Part shown: piece by piece, positions 16,487 through 24,330 of the stretch
Layout of the letters: the number at the start of each line of letters is the position of its first letter
Position numbering within the stretch: the first letter of the stretch is position 1
DNA from: Propionibacteriaceae bacterium UBA5174
GTDB taxonomy: Bacteria > Actinomycetota > Actinomycetes > Propionibacteriales > Propionibacteriaceae
Direction: 5' to 3'
Length of the DNA: 29,733 nt
Assembly (NCBI GenBank): GCA_002413345.1
Contig: DHWU01000007.1
Span: forward strand, 56,400 to 86,132
Notes under the pieces: model-generated
What the model saw: only the letters and a program-made list of their open reading frames with translations
What the model was told of the DNA's origin: nothing
Database searches by the model: none
Position numbers and translations under genes: made by a program

Positions 16487-17496
16487 CAAGTCTCCTTGCT
16501 CGCTGCTTTGTTCGCGGGCCGCGTCACCGCGAACTCGGAGTTGCGGTCCGTGCTGTCGCCGATCAGCTCGGCGAGGCCCCGGAGGCCGAGCCCAGAGGTG
16601 TCTGCCATCTCAATCATTTGGGTGCCGTTGCCGACATATCGATCAGCGTTGGCATCCGGATCGAATACCGAGCGCTGCACCGGTGAGGTGCTGCCGAACG
16701 TTTGCGATACCGCGCTGGCCAACTGTGCCATTTCCACTTCATGGCCCGCAGTGTCGAACACCAATTCCTGGTGGTGATGGGCGGCCCAGAAGCTGACTGC
16801 AATGATTTCGTCAACGCCGCAGTAGCTGCGGAGCACTGGACGGGTGGCCTTCACGATAATGGGCGAGCCAGCAGTGGCCGCTGCGATCATGTCGCCGAGT
16901 GCATAGTGGGCGGCGTGGGTCATGTACGGGCCAGCCACCGAAAACACCCGCGGGATCACGCAATTGATACCCAGGTCAGCCGACGCTGAACGGAAGACGG
17001 CTTCGTCCTGGACCTTGAGCGTGCCATAGGGATTTCCCTGAAAGTCGTTGGCAAGGCCACCGTGTGGATCGTAAACAGCTCCCGAACTGGTAACGATCAA
17101 CTGCTTCGGTCTTCGAGCGTCGAGGGCTCGCAGCACCGTGGAGGTGATGCCTAGGTTGCCCGCCAGGTAGTTGGCCAGGCCCATCGACTGCACTTTCTCC
17201 CGAGTGAGAAAGGCAAAGTGAAAGACGGTATCTAGTGGCTCCGACCCCTGCGGCATTGACTCAAGTGGACGCACCTCGACGGTACGTCCACTTGTTAGTC
17301 GCAGAGTCCTGGCTGAACTTGCGTAGGCCTCAACCCGGCTGGAAGCGCTGTCACCGAGAGCTTGATAAAGCAGCTCAAGGGTGGTGCGGCCAAACCAGCC
17401 GGTTGCCCCGGTGATCGCGATCCGGGCTGTCGAAGCTTCGAGCAGCCCGCAAACAACCTCTACCGGACTCAGGCTTGCCCGTTCAGCAGCTTCCAT
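16486..17496 (-). CDS. NAD-dependent epimerase/dehydratase (extended SDR)
   Basis: A 336-aa Rossmann-fold enzyme. The dinucleotide-binding motif is GATGWFG (residues 30-36). VTSSGAVYDPHGG (135-147) supplies the Ser position, and YGTLK (Tyr157, Lys161) is the catalytic pair. This is the machinery of nucleotide-sugar epimerases, dehydratases and reductases. I cannot say which reaction it performs. The start at 17496 is an ATG with AGAGAG just upstream. It lies 28 bases inside the end of the aldolase gene. A longer frame to 17574 would overlap that gene further and looks artefactual. Its TGA is fused to the ATG of the membrane protein downstream. It probably modifies or reduces the product of the preceding enzymes. 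Confidence 0.88.
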   Translation of the reverse strand: MEAAERASLSPVEVVCGLLEASTARIAITGATGWFGRTTLELLYQALGDSASSRVEAYASSARTLRLTSGRTVEVRPLESMPQGSEPLDTVFHFAFLTREKVQSMGLANYLAGNLGITSTVLRALDARRPKQLIVTSSGAVYDPHGGLANDFQGNPYGTLKVQDEAVFRSASADLGINCVIPRVFSVAGPYMTHAAHYALGDMIAAATAGSPIIVKATRPVLRSYCGVDEIIAVSFWAAHHHQELVFDTAGHEVEMAQLASAVSQTFGSTSPVQRSVFDPDANADRYVGNGTQMIEMADTSGLGLRGLAELIGDSTDRNSEFAVTRPANKAASKET

Positions 17497-18272
17497 CGGC
17501 TCTCTAGCATCTCGATCCGCTTGGCATCCTCGGTGTGAATGCTGCCGTAGTACTCCCGCTTGTTGATCAGCCACAGCAGTTCGAAGTGCACGGCATTTAG
17601 CAGTCCATCGTGAATCCCGTCACCGTCGAGCGCCTCGGCGTGGAAGACGACCTTACGGGTCTCGAAGCGGGTCAGGTAGGACTCGCGGAAGGCGCGCAGG
17701 TTGTGGAGCGCGTCGATCGAAACGGCGCCGCCAACGACGAAGTCGAGGCCCTTCTCCTTGCAGAGCTGGGATACCGCGAGCACCTTCTCGGTGACCTCGG
17801 GGCTCTCAATGCTGTCGCGGCTCAAACCCATCGATCCGGAGAAGTCGACTCGACCCAGCACGATGCCGTTCACGCCGCGGGGCGACGCGGCCAAATCGGC
17901 GATTGCCTCACGGTGTTCGTAGGCGGTGATGGTTTCCATGTTGAACAAGAAGTCGGTGTCCAACGCCTCGTCCTCATTGAAGATCTTGTGGCGGGCATCG
18001 ATGTATTTGCTCAGCGCGTACGGGGTCTCCACCATCGGGGCCACCACATAGCGCACGCCGATCTGCTTCGATTCGAGCAGGTCACGGATCGCCTCACAGC
18101 CGCCGATCTTCACGGTGAGTTCCAAGCCAGCCTTATGGGCGATCTCCACCAAACGCAAGAGCTCGTCAACTCGGGTGCCCTCGGCTTCGAACTCGGCCTT
18201 GACTGAGGCGTAGCCGTACTTCTCTCGACCCTTACGCAGGATCTCGGCCATCTGCCTTTCGGTTTTGTTCAT
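17469..18272 (-). CDS. HpcH/HpaI-type aldolase (citrate lyase beta-like)
   Basis: A 267-aa TIM-barrel enzyme of the HpcH/HpaI aldolase / citrate lyase beta superfamily. Such enzymes typically join or split pyruvate-like enolates and aldehydes with a divalent metal. The expected metal ligands are visible as Glu113 in LFNMET and Asp143 in GRVDFSGSMG. Substrate-site segments are KIGGCEA (55-61) and APMVET (78-83). The gene begins 12 bp after the stop of the TPP enzyme gene and overlaps the epimerase gene by 28 bases. In this setting it may build or cleave a 2-keto-acid intermediate rather than act in aromatic catabolism, as no catabolic partner is nearby. The precise substrate is unknown. Confidence 0.85.
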   Translation of the reverse strand: MNKTERQMAEILRKGREKYGYASVKAEFEAEGTRVDELLRLVEIAHKAGLELTVKIGGCEAIRDLLESKQIGVRYVVAPMVETPYALSKYIDARHKIFNEDEALDTDFLFNMETITAYEHREAIADLAASPRGVNGIVLGRVDFSGSMGLSRDSIESPEVTEKVLAVSQLCKEKGLDFVVGGAVSIDALHNLRAFRESYLTRFETRKVVFHAEALDGDGIHDGLLNAVHFELLWLINKREYYGSIHTEDAKRIEMLESRWKLLNGQA

Positions 18273-18284
18273 AGCAGTTGCTTT

Positions 18285-20063
18285 CTACTTGGGATCGAGG
18301 TGATGGAACACGCGGGCTGCGAGTTCGGGTGCTAGGTCGGGTGACATTAGGTGCAACGGGTTGGACTCCATGCTGCCGGTTTCGGTCACTCTGGAGCTGA
18401 TCTTAGGGAAGTAGGTCTGTTCAGGGTCAACTGGCACTACGAAAAAGGCCGGAGCATTGGAATTGAACAACTCCTCGAATCCGGGTGTGGCCAGCCCATC
18501 TTGGGTCAACTCAAGATAGGCGATGTCGAACGCCTTGGCCAGCATGCGCCAATCAGGAAAACCTAGCCCGGTGTTGACGTCGCATCCCAAATAGGCGCCA
18601 CCGAAATAATTGCGCTGCGTCATTCGGATCGAGCCGTAGCCCTCATTGCTGAAAATGAAGGTCTTGATCGGTAGGCCGTTCACCGCGACGGTGGCCATCT
18701 CTTGAAGATTCTGGATGAAACCGCCATCGCCTTCGATGTGGACGGTGCGAGTGCCGGGCGAGGCGATCGCCGCCCCGATCGCGCCGGAAAGGCCATAGCC
18801 CATGCTGGCTAGGCCTTTGTCGGTTATCACCGTCTGGCCGAGCTTTTGCTCAAAGGTCTGCATGGCCACGGTGAAAGCACCGCCGCTGCTGCAAGGCACG
18901 ATGATGTCATCGGCGGTGCACAGCGCCGAAAGGTCCTCCACAAGCTTGAACGGATCAAGGTAGCCATCGGCGGTTGTGTTGGCCTCCACATTGGGCAGGT
19001 CAGCTCGAATCTGCTTACAGGCGGCCAACCACGGTGCCCAACCTGGCAGCCCTGCGCATGCCGCAAGGATTTCGGCAAGGGCGGTGTCGGCGTCACCGTG
19101 CCACGCAATGTCCACCTTCGGGTGTCCCTTGGCTAGCTCTGCGGGGTCGATGTCGACCTGCACCACAGTGGCCAGGGGAGCGAAGCCCTGCCAGTTGAAC
19201 CCGGTCTGTTGCAGGCCCAGTCGAGTGCCCAATGCGAGCACGAGGTCGGCCTGCTGTAACGCGACGTTTGCGCCGCGCTGACCCCAGGTATTCGGACGGC
19301 CGGCAAAGACCGGATCGTCAGACCCGATTCGGTCGGCACCGTTCCAAGTGGTCATCGTGGGTAGAGAAAGCTCGCGCAACCCGGGCAACGCTGTCGCGGC
19401 TGCCTCCCGACTAACGCCGCCACCGAGTAGCAGGACGGGCCGCTGGGCGCGGGCCAAGGCCTGTTTCATCTCAGCAACCGGCGCCGGCGGAAACTGAATC
19501 GCAATCGCAGGAGGTTCACCGTTGTCGAGCTCGGCGGCGGCTACTGGCGCAGCCTGGGCATCCAGGCAGATCTCGATGAACACTGGCCCCGGACGTCCGC
19601 TGGTGCCCTTAGTCACCCAACTGGCGAAGGTTTGCCGGTCGATGGGGCGTTCGATTCGTTCAGAAAGCACCGATATTGGGGCCGCCAAGGCGAGCCCGTC
19701 GATCTCTTGGATCCCGCGCTGGCGCAAGGTGGGACCGGCCAAATCGGTGGACTTGACCTGACCACCGAGCACCAAAAGGTCACGGCTCTCCAGGTAGGCG
19801 CCAGCCATCGCGGTGAGGATGTTGGTCAGGCCCGGGCCAGCGGTCACCATGGCGAAGGCTCGATCAGGGCTGCCGATAGCTCGGGCGCGTTCGTTGAAAT
19901 ACTCGGCCGCGATTCCAGCGGCAACCTCATGCACCACCGGGATGCACTTCATAGTCTGGCGGGCACCGTCGAGCAGATGCATCGAGTTGCCCCCGGCGAC
20001 AAAGAAGCAATGGCTATAGCCCAGCTCATTGAGCCAGCGCATCAACAGATCTGAGTACTTCAC
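18285..20063 (-). CDS. Second acetolactate-synthase-like TPP enzyme
   Basis: A 592-aa protein of the acetolactate synthase superfamily. Glu46 in VVHEVAAGIAAEYF is the TPP-activating residue. A central nucleotide-binding-like domain starts at VLLLGGGVSR. The PP domain carries EGDGGFIQN (Glu444 to Asn452), with Asn in IFSNEGYGS. It is clearly divergent from the enzyme at 8418-10163. The start is the GTG at 20063, which overlaps the TGA of the DHQ-synthase-like gene as GTGA; a frame to 20123 would run deep into that gene. No ilvN homologue is present. In this cassette it could perform a decarboxylation or two-carbon ligation on a sugar or cyclitol intermediate, or cleave a cyclic diketone as the homologous IolD does. 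Context does not decide between these. Confidence 0.88.
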   Translation of the reverse strand: MKYSDLLMRWLNELGYSHCFFVAGGNSMHLLDGARQTMKCIPVVHEVAAGIAAEYFNERARAIGSPDRAFAMVTAGPGLTNILTAMAGAYLESRDLLVLGGQVKSTDLAGPTLRQRGIQEIDGLALAAPISVLSERIERPIDRQTFASWVTKGTSGRPGPVFIEICLDAQAAPVAAAELDNGEPPAIAIQFPPAPVAEMKQALARAQRPVLLLGGGVSREAAATALPGLRELSLPTMTTWNGADRIGSDDPVFAGRPNTWGQRGANVALQQADLVLALGTRLGLQQTGFNWQGFAPLATVVQVDIDPAELAKGHPKVDIAWHGDADTALAEILAACAGLPGWAPWLAACKQIRADLPNVEANTTADGYLDPFKLVEDLSALCTADDIIVPCSSGGAFTVAMQTFEQKLGQTVITDKGLASMGYGLSGAIGAAIASPGTRTVHIEGDGGFIQNLQEMATVAVNGLPIKTFIFSNEGYGSIRMTQRNYFGGAYLGCDVNTGLGFPDWRMLAKAFDIAYLELTQDGLATPGFEELFNSNAPAFFVVPVDPEQTYFPKISSRVTETGSMESNPLHLMSPDLAPELAARVFHHLDPK

Positions 20064-21130
20064 GAGCTCTTCTTTCGCAGGCTGTCCAAAATCGAGTTGG
20101 TCGTTTCCAGGACGGAACTCCAACCATGCGCATCGGCAGCAATCTGGGCTTCGGACACTCCGCCAGCCTCGGCGGGCAGGATCAGGTGGAACCAGCCGGT
20201 GGCGTGCTTCTTGTCTGAGCGGAAGGCACGTTCGTACACGTCCGGGTCGAACTTAGCCAAGGCGGACGTAACCACTTCAGGAGCCATGTTGAGCAGCACG
20301 CGGCAATGGGCAGCGAGAGCTTCAGTGCTGGTATTGCGTGCTGCGGCGGGGTGCTCGCAGGCACACAGGACGCCGACCGCGACGCCCAAACCGTGGGGAA
20401 TGGCGTGATCAACTGCCGATTCCAATGCGTGACCGAAGGTGTGACCAAAGTTCAGCAGGCGCCGTTCCAACTTGTCGTGTTCGTCGATTTCGATGAACCA
20501 CTTCTTGGCTAGCAGCACATGCTCGATCAGAGCGGCCGGATCGGTATCGAACCGCGCAAAACGATCCAGATAGCCGTTGAACGCGTCGTCACCGCGGCAA
20601 AACGCAATCTTTACCGCCTCTGCAAATCCGGAGGCGAGTGCAGTGTCTGGAAGCGTGTCCAGGAACACCGGATCGATGTAGACCTGCTGCGGCGGATAGA
20701 TCCCGCCGACTAGGTTCTTTACTTCACCGACGTTGATCGAACTCTTGCCGCCGATGCAGGAATCGGCCATGGACATCAAAGTGGTGGGAACGTAACTCCA
20801 CGGCAACCCACGCATGTAGAGATCAGCGACCAGCGTCGCGACGTCTTGGACGACGCCGCCGCCGATTGCCACTAGATGGTGCCCGCGGCGAACTCCAGCA
20901 GCCTGAAGCGCCAAGATGATTCGCTCGCAGCCGGCCAGGGTTTTGGCCTCTTCGGTGCTGGTCAGGGTAATCACGACTGCGTCGACACCGGCCGGGAGGT
21001 GGCCGACCAGCGCTTCATCGATCAGCACCACGTCCGCAGCCGCTACCGCTGCAGCCAATTGGTCAGCTCCGGTTGACACCACGTACTGGCCAGTAGAGGT
21101 GGTGACAGTGAACTCAGATAGTTCGACCAA
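20060..21130 (-). CDS. 3-dehydroquinate-synthase-like sugar phosphate cyclase
   Basis: A 356-aa protein of the sugar phosphate cyclase family (DHQ synthase, DOI synthase, EEV synthase and relatives), NAD- and metal-dependent. It has VPTTLMSMADSCIGGKSSIN (114-133), the metal ligands Glu171 (AEAVK), His230 in NFGHTFGHA and His246 in IPHGLGV, and Lys174. The NAD motif reads GGGVVQD (90-96), where DHQ synthases normally have GGGVxGD, and the following VATLVADLYMRG differs too. With no aro genes around it and sugar genes on both sides, it is unlikely to be housekeeping aroB. The start is a TTG at 21130, overlapping the SDR gene by 17 bp, as no in-frame ATG exists nearby. Its substrate is unknown; ring closure of a phosphorylated ketose or ulosonate is the likely reaction type. 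Confidence 0.87.
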   Translation of the reverse strand: MVELSEFTVTTSTGQYVVSTGADQLAAAVAAADVVLIDEALVGHLPAGVDAVVITLTSTEEAKTLAGCERIILALQAAGVRRGHHLVAIGGGVVQDVATLVADLYMRGLPWSYVPTTLMSMADSCIGGKSSINVGEVKNLVGGIYPPQQVYIDPVFLDTLPDTALASGFAEAVKIAFCRGDDAFNGYLDRFARFDTDPAALIEHVLLAKKWFIEIDEHDKLERRLLNFGHTFGHALESAVDHAIPHGLGVAVGVLCACEHPAAARNTSTEALAAHCRVLLNMAPEVVTSALAKFDPDVYERAFRSDKKHATGWFHLILPAEAGGVSEAQIAADAHGWSSVLETTNSILDSLRKKSS

Positions 21131-21797
21131 TGGTGTACCCCAGATCTACTAGCAAGGACTGCCCGCTGATGCCGTTTCGCGGGTCAGCTAGAGAGGCTAC
21201 CGCAGCCGCCACTTCAGCTGCGGTGACCATCCGCTGATGGCCGGTGGCATTCTCGACGTCGGCAATTTGCTCGGCGCTCAACATGGCCCGAGTCATCGGC
21301 GTATCGACGACGCCTGGAAGAACGGCATTAATCCGGATTCTCTGGGCGGCTAAGTCCATAGCGGCCGCCCGCACCAGGCCACCGACTGCGGCCTTGGTGA
21401 TGGTGTAGGAATACTTTCCGGGTCGGGCCACCTGTTCCCAGATCGAACTGAGCACGACTAGCGAGGCCCCTGGCCGGATTCTTCCGGCAGCTAGAAGATC
21501 GCGAAGTTGGCTGGCCACGGTGGCCACATTGGCCTCAAACAGCCCCAGCAGCCCCTCGTCGGTGAAGGAATCTGCGGCGTCGTTGATGTTGGCGCCTTGA
21601 GCCCAACAGATGGCATCGAACTGCGGCATTGAAGCGAACTGCGTTGGGTCCAGTACCACCGCGTCGGCTTCGCCACGAGGGTGTCGGCTGGACCGCAGCA
21701 CCTGAAAACCGTCGGCGGCCAACCGTTCGGCGATCGCAGAACCGAGGGCGCCATAGCCCCCGACGACCAGGGCATTTCTGGGTTTCGTTGGATTCAT
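21114..21797 (-). CDS. Classical short-chain dehydrogenase/reductase
   Basis: A 227-aa classical SDR. The NAD(P)-binding loop is GGYGALG (residues 13-19), and the catalytic tetrad is Asn90, Ser117/118, Tyr131 and Lys135 (YSYTITKAA). The proline-glycine stretch NAVLPGVVDTPM and the C-terminal GQSLLVDLGY are also standard. It probably reduces or oxidises a ketone on the cassette's intermediate, for instance the ring ketone left by the adjacent cyclase. The ATG has GAGGTG upstream. It forms an ATGA overlap with gtrA before it and a 17-bp overlap with the cyclase after it, so these are coupled in one message. Confidence 0.9.
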   Translation of the reverse strand: MNPTKPRNALVVGGYGALGSAIAERLAADGFQVLRSSRHPRGEADAVVLDPTQFASMPQFDAICWAQGANINDAADSFTDEGLLGLFEANVATVASQLRDLLAAGRIRPGASLVVLSSIWEQVARPGKYSYTITKAAVGGLVRAAAMDLAAQRIRINAVLPGVVDTPMTRAMLSAEQIADVENATGHQRMVTAAEVAAAVASLADPRNGISGQSLLVDLGYTIGRTI

Positions 21798-22393
21798 GAA
21801 AGCACCTCGCCAGTCGCTAGTGAGACCACCCTGAGATTGGCCGAACCAGAGTCAGAACCGGAGCCCGGGTCGGAGCTCTTGGCGTCGGTAGAGCCATGGT
21901 CGGGGTTTGCCGGGCCAGAGCGGAAGGTAAACAGCTTGTGGGCGGTGTATGTGCCGAGTGCCTGAACCGCGATTGCGATCCCTTGGGCTGGGATTACCGG
22001 CAGATGCGCGATTTCGACTAGCAGTGGCAGTGCGGCAAGGTTGAACAGGAAGGCCCCGAAGTACACAGTCGTGAACCTGGCTAGGCCGGCCCACCAATTG
22101 CCTTTGTGGCGGAACACCAACCAGCGCTGCAAGATGTAGGCCTGCACAATGGCAATGACCGTCGAAACAACCAACACCACTAAGTAGTGCGTGACTGTGC
22201 CCAAAGTCAGCTGCAACGCGATGAACAGTCCGTAACCAAAAGCGGTGTTGACCACTCCGATCAACCCGAAGCGCACGATCTGGATGCTCAGCAGATGCCG
22301 AATAGTCGTTTCGGCACGTCGACGGATCCCCGGTCGCTGTAGCGGCGCGTCCGCCCCCTCTTGGTCGGCTGGAGAATCAGCCGGATCGATCAC
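21794..22393 (-). CDS. gtrA: GtrA-family membrane protein (putative polyprenyl-phosphate-sugar flippase)
   Basis: A 199-aa protein with four membrane helices: QIVRFGLIGVVNTAFGYGLF, HYLVVLVVSTVIAIVQAYIL, ARFTTVYFGAFLFNLAALPL and IAIAVQALGTYTAHKLFTF. The closing motif (xxHKLFTFR) and the RFGLIGVVNT opening are characteristic of GtrA. A hydrophilic tail of about 25 residues follows. GtrA is thought to flip polyprenyl-phosphate sugars made by GtrB across the membrane. It starts with GTG in a GTGA overlap with the GtrB-like gene, the classical pairing, and its own stop forms ATGA with the SDR gene. Confidence 0.93.
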   Translation of the reverse strand: MIDPADSPADQEGADAPLQRPGIRRRAETTIRHLLSIQIVRFGLIGVVNTAFGYGLFIALQLTLGTVTHYLVVLVVSTVIAIVQAYILQRWLVFRHKGNWWAGLARFTTVYFGAFLFNLAALPLLVEIAHLPVIPAQGIAIAVQALGTYTAHKLFTFRSGPANPDHGSTDAKSSDPGSGSDSGSANLRVVSLATGEVLS

Positions 22394-23352
22394 AGTCCGA
22401 CCTTCTCGCTGACCACATAGTTGGGCCGCTGCTTCACCTCTTCATAGATCAGCGCGATGTACTCACTGATCACTCCCAAGAACAGGAACATCAGCCCAAA
22501 CATCAACAGCATCAAGCCGATGATGCTGCCGTAACCAGCAAACGGCACCCCGAACACGAAGAACTGGATCACCGCGGCCACCAGCCCGATCAGGGACGCC
22601 GCCGAGATGACCATGCCGGTGATGGTGATCATGCGAAGTGGCAGATACGAGTGCGCCAAGATGCCCTTGGACGCCAGATCGAGCACCTTCAACGAGTGCG
22701 CCTTGGATTCGCCCCCGAAACGCGGTGGACGCTCATGCTCGACCCCGACTGATTTGAAGCCCACCCAAGCGAACAGCCCCCGGACGAAGCGGTTGCGCTC
22801 CTGCATCGTGACCACGGTCTCGTAGACCTTGCGGTCCACCAGCCGGAAATCGGACGCATTCTTCGGGATCGCGCCAGCAGTGAGTTTGCCAGCCAGCCAG
22901 TAGAAAGCCTCAGAGTTGAAACGACGCAACGGGCCGGTGCCTTGGCGTTCGCTGACGGTCATGTAGACGTTCTCGTAGCCCTCTTCCCATTTGCGGAGGA
23001 AGGCAGGAATGAGCTCCGGTGGGTCCTGCAGATCGGCGGTCATCAACACTGCCGCGTCGCCACTGGCGAAGTTCAGGCCAGCGGTGAGTCCACCGTCCAT
23101 GCGAAAGTTCCGAGCCAGCTTGAGCACCTTGAACCGAGGATCGATCTCGTGAATGGTGAGCAGCTTCGCCCAAGTGTCATCCACAGACCCGTTTTCGACG
23201 ATGATCGCTTCAAAGTCGTAGGCGGGCTCTGCGTCGAAGACTTCGCCGAGCCGACGAGCAAGCTCATCGACGCACTCAGTCTCGTTGTATGCCGGAACGA
23301 TGATCGAAATCAGCTTGCGGGCTGCCCCAGTGGTGGAGCCGGTGCCTTTCAC
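22390..23352 (-). CDS. GtrB/ArnC-like family 2 glycosyltransferase
   Basis: A 320-aa protein with an N-terminal GT-A domain: VPAYNET (19-25), VENGSVDDT (52-60) and TADLQDPPE (105-113), the last being the GtrB signature. Two C-terminal membrane helices follow (LRMITITGMVISAASLIG and GLMLLMFGLMFLFLGVI). It should transfer a sugar from a nucleotide donor to polyprenyl phosphate on the cytoplasmic face for the adjacent GtrA. Two starts are possible: ATG at 23367, or GTG at 23352. I prefer the GTG because it forms a GTGA overlap with rfbF, the pattern used throughout this operon, and follows GGAAGG by seven bases. Being next to rfbF, it may use a CDP-sugar, which would be unusual for the family; this is inference. 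Confidence 0.9.
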   Translation of the reverse strand: MKGTGSTTGAARKLISIIVPAYNETECVDELARRLGEVFDAEPAYDFEAIIVENGSVDDTWAKLLTIHEIDPRFKVLKLARNFRMDGGLTAGLNFASGDAAVLMTADLQDPPELIPAFLRKWEEGYENVYMTVSERQGTGPLRRFNSEAFYWLAGKLTAGAIPKNASDFRLVDRKVYETVVTMQERNRFVRGLFAWVGFKSVGVEHERPPRFGGESKAHSLKVLDLASKGILAHSYLPLRMITITGMVISAASLIGLVAAVIQFFVFGVPFAGYGSIIGLMLLMFGLMFLFLGVISEYIALIYEEVKQRPNYVVSEKVGL

Positions 23353-24128
23353 TCCCAGACCTTCCATGGGGCCTTACCTGCGGCCCACATCTCGCCGAGC
23401 AGTTGAGCTTCTCGGGAAGTGTCCATCGGCTGCCAAAAACCTTCGTGGCGGTAGGCGCCCAGTTGGCCTTCGGCAGCCAGTTTGTTGAGCGGCTCGTGTT
23501 CGAGCATGATGTCGTCGGAGTTGCGAATTTGATCGAACAATTCCGGCTCGAACACGAAGAAGCCAGCTGAAACCCAATCGTCCATCTGTGGCTTCTCGCG
23601 GAATCGGGTGACCATTCCGGCGTCGTCGACGTCCACCAAACCAAAGCGAGACAACGGGCGGACGGTGCTGATTGAGGCCGTCTTTCCGTGCGATTCGTGG
23701 AAGGCCAGCAGCTTGGCGATGTTGATGTCGGCCAGGCCATCGCCGTAGGTGACCATGAACCGTTCGCCGTTGATATAGGGCTCGATTCGCTCGACTCGGC
23801 CCGCAGTCAGAGTGCCCTGGCCGGTGTCGGCTACGGTCACCGTCCACTCCGACTCCAAATGGTCGTTGTGCACCTGAAGGCTGCCGCGGTCACCCAGCGA
23901 CACCGTGAAATCTGCGTTCAGAGCGGCGTAGTTGAGGAAGTAGGACTTGATCTGTTCGCCCTTGTATCCAGCGCAGATCACAAAATCGTTGATGCCTTGG
24001 GTGGAGAAGATCTTCATCAAATGCCACAAGATCGGCTTGCCGCCGATCTCAACCATCGGCTTGGGGCGAAACTCAGTCTCTTCGCGCATTCGGGTACCCA
24101 GGCCACCGGCTAGCAGCACTGCCTTCAT
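23349..24128 (-). CDS. rfbF: Glucose-1-phosphate cytidylyltransferase
   Basis: A 259-aa nucleotidyltransferase that makes CDP-glucose from CTP and glucose-1-phosphate, the first step toward CDP-3,6-dideoxyhexoses. The nucleotide loop LAGGLGTR (6-13) is followed by the sugar/phosphate motif RPKPMVEIGGKP (21-32) and then MKIFSTQGINDFVICAGYKG. The length matches the family (about 257 aa). The ATG at 24128 has GAGGA a few bases upstream; a nine-codon extension upstream is not conserved-looking. It is the first gene of the minus-strand operon and overlaps the GtrB-like gene as GTGA. Its partners rfbG and rfbH are on the opposite strand 20 kb away. Confidence 0.95.
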   Translation of the reverse strand: MKAVLLAGGLGTRMREETEFRPKPMVEIGGKPILWHLMKIFSTQGINDFVICAGYKGEQIKSYFLNYAALNADFTVSLGDRGSLQVHNDHLESEWTVTVADTGQGTLTAGRVERIEPYINGERFMVTYGDGLADINIAKLLAFHESHGKTASISTVRPLSRFGLVDVDDAGMVTRFREKPQMDDWVSAGFFVFEPELFDQIRNSDDIMLEHEPLNKLAAEGQLGAYRHEGFWQPMDTSREAQLLGEMWAAGKAPWKVWE

Positions 24129-24214
24129 GGTTTCCTCAACCTCTCGTTGCGCCATACTCCTCAGGGTTGAGCAACAGTGGTGCCGCGTTGCGCTCCCGAC
24201 CCTGGCCGCCTGCC

Positions 24215-24243
24215 ACCTTAGCGGCGGTGCTGCGGGGTGTCGA
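24215..24243 (-). promoter_or_regulatory. Candidate promoter of the rfbF operon
   Basis: On the minus strand TCGACA (24243-24238, five of six matches to TTGACA) is separated by exactly 17 bases from TAAGGT (24220-24215), an actinobacterial-type -10. Transcription would begin near 24208, giving a leader of about 80 bases before the rfbF ATG. The -10 with its flank CCGCTAAGGT is mirrored on the plus strand at 24273-24282. Confidence 0.55.
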
Positions 24244-24272
24244 ACGCCCGCGATCGGTGTTCGTGAAGCGGT

Positions 24273-24282
24273 CCGCTAAGGT
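24273..24282 (+). promoter_or_regulatory. Candidate -10 region of glf, mirror of the rfbF -10
   Basis: CCGCTAAGGT here is an exact inverted copy of ACCTTAGCGG at 24215-24224. TAAGGT at 24277-24282 fits a -10 element about 50 bases upstream of the glf ATG. No good -35 is visible (TCGGTG at 17 bases). The two copies are either twin divergent promoters or arms of a shared operator. Confidence 0.45.
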
Positions 24283-24330
24283 TGCCGCGCGCAAGCACCA
24301 ACTCGGGCGCCACGGGAGGTTGACCAACTA

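Noticed and set aside
20060..21130. Annotation as housekeeping aroB
   Set aside because: No aro genes are nearby, the NAD motif differs from DHQ synthase, and the gene is embedded by overlaps in a glycan operon.
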